DNA of 9,504 bases, from NCBI GenBank assembly GCA_039178805.1, contig JBCDFC010000190.1, forward strand, positions 1-9,504, given 5' to 3'. Position numbers and translations under genes: made by a program. Every line of letters starts with the position of its first letter. The first letter of the stretch is position 1. This document shows positions 6,969 to 9,504 of the stretch, in pieces. Under the pieces are notes generated by a model. The model was given only the letters and a program-made list of their open reading frames with translations, was not told the origin of the DNA and ran no database searches. Origin of the DNA: Thermohalobaculum sp039178805. Lineage in GTDB: Bacteria; Pseudomonadota; Alphaproteobacteria; Rhodobacterales; Rhodobacteraceae.

Positions 6969-8310
6969 CGGGGCTCTCCGCCTGCTTCTCGATCACAGCA
7001 ACCGCTTTGGAACCGCTCGCGGAATTGTCGCCTGTGGGGCCGACCAATAGCGGGAGGAGCGCTGCATCCGCGATCATCCCCTCGCCCCCGCCGGGCGCGC
7101 CGATGCCGCGGACAAGCCAGCTTCTGACCTCGCTTTCCGGGCGACCCTCACCACGGGCGATCGCCGCACGGATCGCGCAGTAGCGCCCCGATGGTTCGGT
7201 CTCGTTGAGCTTCCGCAGCTCGCCCCTCGCCTCGTCCCACTTGCCCTCCATCAGCGCGAGCTCCGCGCGCGTGTAGTGCGTTTGCGGGTGATTGGGGTTG
7301 GAGTTGAACAGTGCCTCGAACCGCGCACGCCGTGCCTCGGGCGCCTCATCCGGCTCAAGATCCGCGAAGACCGAGGCGACTGCGGGCCCCGGCGCCGATT
7401 TCCAGGCATCCGAGATGACTTTCGCCGCCTGTTTGGTGGCTCCGGTCTCTGCCAGGTATTTTGACGCCTTGGCTGTCGCCTCGCGGTTCGACGGGTCGAT
7501 CTTCGCGGCCTCGACGGCAAGCTTCAGCGCATCGCCGTTGCGCCCCTGATCCTGCGCCTCCGCCGCCTGTGCCAGCGCGAGGTTCGCCTCACGCCGCGCC
7601 GCCTCCTCGGCCGTCAGCAGATTGCTGCGCTTCAGCGAGCTGAGCGTCGCCCGCGCCCCTTCCCAGTCGAACTTCTGCGACTGCATGCCGAAGAGGGCCT
7701 CGAGCGTCTCCTTGTCATCGGTCTTGAGCCCAACGGCGGTCTTGGCGAGGATCTCTGCTGTCTCCCGCTCACCATCGGTATCGGCCAGGCGCAGCAACCC
7801 CTTCACACCGACAAGCGCCGTCTCGGAATGATCGGCAAGGGCGCGATAGTAGGCACGTGCACGAACCGTGTCGCCAGCGAGTTCAGATGCTTGGGCATTG
7901 ACAAGCCTGGTCACATTTGGCCGCCTTAGCTTCCGTTCAGCAAGCTGTGCCTTTTGCTTTGCTCTGCGACCATCGCCCAACGCGATTGCAGCGTGAGCTT
8001 GGGCCATCGCCTCGGCGCCCTTCCGCTCGTTGGCGCGCTCGAAATATCGAGTGATGCTTGAGTCGCCGCCAAAGAAGAAGCTGAAGCATGCCAGCAAAAA
8101 GCCTGAGAGCCTGAGCGTGATATAGAGCGCACAGAACCCTACGAGTAGTATTAGAACCACAAATACAGGGCGTATGTCCTGGATCTCACGGTCGTAGAAC
8201 TTTATCGAGACGCCGTTGTCGGGCGGGGCGGAGACCAGAACGTGTCCGGCGAAGGTGAGCCCCGCGATGATGGCGATGAAGACCGTGAATTTCAGGATGG
8301 AATTCAGCAT
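6961..8310 (-). CDS. hemY: HemY N-terminal domain protein (membrane-anchored TPR-like protein of the heme locus)
   Basis: A 449-residue inner-membrane protein of the proteobacterial HemY family, not the Bacillus protoporphyrinogen oxidase of the same name. Its biochemical role is unsettled; it is usually linked to late heme synthesis by gene order. Two hydrophobic segments (about 6-26 and 49-80) flank a short region with the family's IKFYDREIQDIRP pattern. SSITRYFERANERKGAEAMAQ (84-104) is the diagnostic start of the soluble part. The remainder is an Ala-rich helical-pair solenoid of TPR type, with HPQTHYTRAELALMEGKWDEAR (about 338-359) as a clear helix pair. The ATG at 8310 has GAGGGAG 7 nt upstream. 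The C-terminus ends in a low-complexity SASGSKAVAVIEKQAESPAA tail and lacks the Cys-containing WVCD-like ending I recall from many alphaproteobacterial relatives. Codons for residues about 30-90 are unusually AT-rich, with CTA-ATA-CTA in a row. It lies 12 nt after the Mic60-like gene and is probably in its operon. Confidence 0.85.
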   Translation of the reverse strand: MLNSILKFTVFIAIIAGLTFAGHVLVSAPPDNGVSIKFYDREIQDIRPVFVVLILLVGFCALYITLRLSGFLLACFSFFFGGDSSITRYFERANERKGAEAMAQAHAAIALGDGRRAKQKAQLAERKLRRPNVTRLVNAQASELAGDTVRARAYYRALADHSETALVGVKGLLRLADTDGERETAEILAKTAVGLKTDDKETLEALFGMQSQKFDWEGARATLSSLKRSNLLTAEEAARREANLALAQAAEAQDQGRNGDALKLAVEAAKIDPSNREATAKASKYLAETGATKQAAKVISDAWKSAPGPAVASVFADLEPDEAPEARRARFEALFNSNPNHPQTHYTRAELALMEGKWDEARGELRKLNETEPSGRYCAIRAAIARGEGRPESEVRSWLVRGIGAPGGGEGMIADAALLPLLVGPTGDNSASGSKAVAVIEKQAESPAA

Positions 8311-8317
8311 CGTTTGG

Positions 8318-8324
8318 CTCCCTC
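8318..8324 (-). promoter_or_regulatory. Shine-Dalgarno sequence of hemY, overlapping the upstream stop codon
   Basis: GAGGGAG on the minus strand ends 7 nt before the hemY ATG. It overlaps the TGA stop (8323-8325) of the Mic60-like gene, so ribosomes terminating on the first gene sit on the initiation region of the second, as expected for translational coupling. Confidence 0.65.
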
Positions 8325-9504
8325 ACCCATTGCTCGCTGCGCCGATCTCGGCCAGCCAGTTATCAAGCGCCGTCTCCGCACCGACCCGCGTCTCCAAATC
8401 GTTGAGCCAGCCTGCCATCGCCTCGCGGGCGTGGTCGGGCAGACCGGTCGACTCGGCCAAGGCCGTGTTCGCATCGCCATTCTCGATGGCAGCGCCCACA
8501 CGGCTCAGCACAGCCTCCACATCGTCACCCTCGCGAGGCGTGGTGTTGCGGACGGTGACCTGGCTCTGCAGCCATCCGAAAACCGCGTTCGACGTCTCAC
8601 CCGTCGCTGCGAGTTCTGCGCGAAGGGCGGCCTGTGCGACCGATGGAAAGCGCTCGCCCAACACATCCGTCGAGACGACACCGCCCACAGCGTCGCTCAA
8701 AGCAGCCGGAGGCGTCGTTGCGGATAGGGTCGACAGATCCGAGAGGATCGCGCCGAACGCATCGCCGGCAACCAGGCGCGTCCGCAACGCTTCGCCACCG
8801 GCTCGGAGACGGGCGGCGTTCTCACGCTGCGCCGCATCGGAACGGGCCTGCTCCAGCGCGGCCTCCGCCTCCGCCTGCTTCGCACGGGCATCGTCGAGCC
8901 CGCTTTCGATCGCCGCGATCCGGTCGGTCGCACCCTTCACGGTCTCGGAGAGGCCAGCAAACTCGGTCCCGGTAACCTCGGGCTCCTCGGCCTCCAGCGC
9001 GTTGATCCGCTCCGTCAGCTGCGCTGGCATCGTGCTCGTCTCAAGCGCAAGGATCCGCTGATGCAGCGCCTCTACATCCTCGCCGCTCGCGATGTTCGAG
9101 GCGGCGAGGGACTGGATATCCTCCGTCACGCCCGCCATCCGAGCGCTCAGCGCCGCAACATCCTCGGCCTTGGCGATGCCAGCGGCTGAAAGCGTCTGAA
9201 TATCCTCAGAGAGCGTGATGCCGGCCGCCGAAAGCGCCTGAACATCTTCGGAGAGCGCGATGCCGTTGGCGGACAAATTCGCCACATCATCGGAGATGGC
9301 GTCCAACCGGCTGCCCAGGGTCGCGATGTCCTCGCTTACATCGGGCGGCGCTGCTGCCTCCTCGGCCTCGAGCGCCGCGATCCTCGCTTCCAGCGCGACG
9401 ACCGCCGGATCGGGCCCAGCGCCCCGATTCGTCAGAAACTCGGCGATGGGGCGCGGCAGATGCGGTGCGATCGACGGCCCAATAATAAGAATGCCGACGG
9501 CTCC
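8323..9504 (-). CDS. Mic60/mitofilin-like inner-membrane protein (COG4223 type), 5' partial
   Basis: Probable alphaproteobacterial homologue of mitochondrial Mic60, a membrane-anchored coiled-coil protein that in studied bacteria shapes inner-membrane invaginations and contacts the outer membrane. The frame stays open to the right edge, so 393 residues are visible and the true N-terminus is missing; the TTG at 9306 is internal, not a start. The visible part begins in a hydrophobic stretch (GAVGILIIGPSIA), the end of the usual single N-terminal membrane anchor. An ALEARIAALEAEE heptad region follows, then seven 14-residue repeats (positions 9333-9040), more coiled coil (ALEAEEPEVTGTEFAGLSET, KQAEAEAALEQARSDAAQREN) and a globular C-terminal mitofilin-like domain with SQVTVRNTTPREGDDVEAVL and ending WLNDLETRVGAETALDNWLAEI. 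The C-terminal pattern and the position just before hemY are the main support; the coiled coil alone would not be diagnostic. In related genomes hemD usually precedes it, just outside this window. Confidence 0.85.
   Translation of the reverse strand, partial: GAVGILIIGPSIAPHLPRPIAEFLTNRGAGPDPAVVALEARIAALEAEEAAAPPDVSEDIATLGSRLDAISDDVANLSANGIALSEDVQALSAAGITLSEDIQTLSAAGIAKAEDVAALSARMAGVTEDIQSLAASNIASGEDVEALHQRILALETSTMPAQLTERINALEAEEPEVTGTEFAGLSETVKGATDRIAAIESGLDDARAKQAEAEAALEQARSDAAQRENAARLRAGGEALRTRLVAGDAFGAILSDLSTLSATTPPAALSDAVGGVVSTDVLGERFPSVAQAALRAELAATGETSNAVFGWLQSQVTVRNTTPREGDDVEAVLSRVGAAIENGDANTALAESTGLPDHAREAMAGWLNDLETRVGAETALDNWLAEIGAASNG
9040..9333 (-). repeat. Seven tandem 42-bp units encoding a 14-residue coiled-coil repeat
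   Basis: Within the Mic60-like gene, seven consecutive 14-residue units each start with (E/D)D(V/I). They are EDIATLGSRLDAIS, DDVANLSANGIALS, EDVQALSAAGITLS, EDIQTLSAAGIAKA, EDVAALSARMAGVT, EDIQSLAASNIASG and EDVEALHQRILALE. Positions 1, 2, 3 and 6 (E/D, D, V/I, L) are invariant in type. Fourteen residues are two heptads, so the array continues the coiled coil in register. Units 2 to 4 are also close in DNA sequence, which suggests expansion by unequal recombination. Consensus hydrophobic positions 3, 6 and 13 fit a/d packing, but several units carry G-I at 10-11 where a regular heptad would have one core residue. Confidence 0.9.

Noticed and set aside
8216..9061. 281-codon plus-strand frame opposite the Mic60-like gene
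   Set aside because: Ser/Ala/Arg-rich shadow of a well-supported minus-strand gene.
8323..9306. TTG at 9306 as the start of the Mic60-like gene
   Set aside because: The frame stays open to 9504 and encodes heptads and the end of a membrane anchor upstream, so this TTG is an internal Leu codon.

Overview
The window is GC-rich (roughly two thirds G+C in most genes) and looks like chromosome from an alphaproteobacterium. Rhodobacterales or a relative is most likely. The clearest clue is the right-hand pair: a Mic60/mitofilin-like (COG4223-type) gene followed directly by a HemY-N-domain gene, an arrangement typical of alphaproteobacterial heme-biosynthesis loci. Codon use, Shine-Dalgarno sequences and gene density fit. 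There are no tRNAs, rRNAs, transposons, phage genes or CRISPR arrays.

Layout: (1) 1-2264, plus strand: the 3' part of a two-domain FAD amine oxidase plus GcvT protein of the dimethylglycine/sarcosine dehydrogenase type, cut by the left edge. (2) 2265-2468: a 204-bp gap with no clear terminator or promoter. (3) 2469-4469, plus strand: a large multi-pass MscS-family mechanosensitive channel. (4) 4470-4526: a 57-bp convergent gap. (5) 4527-6849, minus strand: a two-gene nucleotide-sugar operon, UDP-glucose 6-dehydrogenase (ugd) followed by UDP-glucuronate 4-epimerase. (6) 6850-6960: a 111-bp gap with the ugd Shine-Dalgarno, a candidate promoter, a short palindrome and one copy of a 12-bp direct repeat. 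(7) 6961-9504, minus strand: hemY, preceded by the Mic60-like gene, which runs off the right edge.

How the genes work together: ugd and the epimerase form a short pathway, UDP-glucose to UDP-glucuronate to UDP-galacturonate, supplying uronic acid donors for LPS, capsule or exopolysaccharide. The Mic60-like and HemY proteins are both inner-membrane anchored, with a coiled-coil and an alpha-solenoid body respectively, and appear translationally coupled. The oxidase and the channel are neighbours on the same strand. One handles methylated amines, which can derive from glycine betaine, and the other relieves osmotic pressure; an osmolyte link is possible but is only inference.

I see no convincing new system here; this is mostly ordinary chromosome. 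The most interesting details are a seven-fold 14-residue tandem repeat in the Mic60-like coiled coil, a local low-GC, rare-codon patch over the membrane part of hemY, a 12-bp tandem duplication that doubles the hemY stop codon in frame, and a non-canonical residue pair in the GcvT domain of the oxidase.
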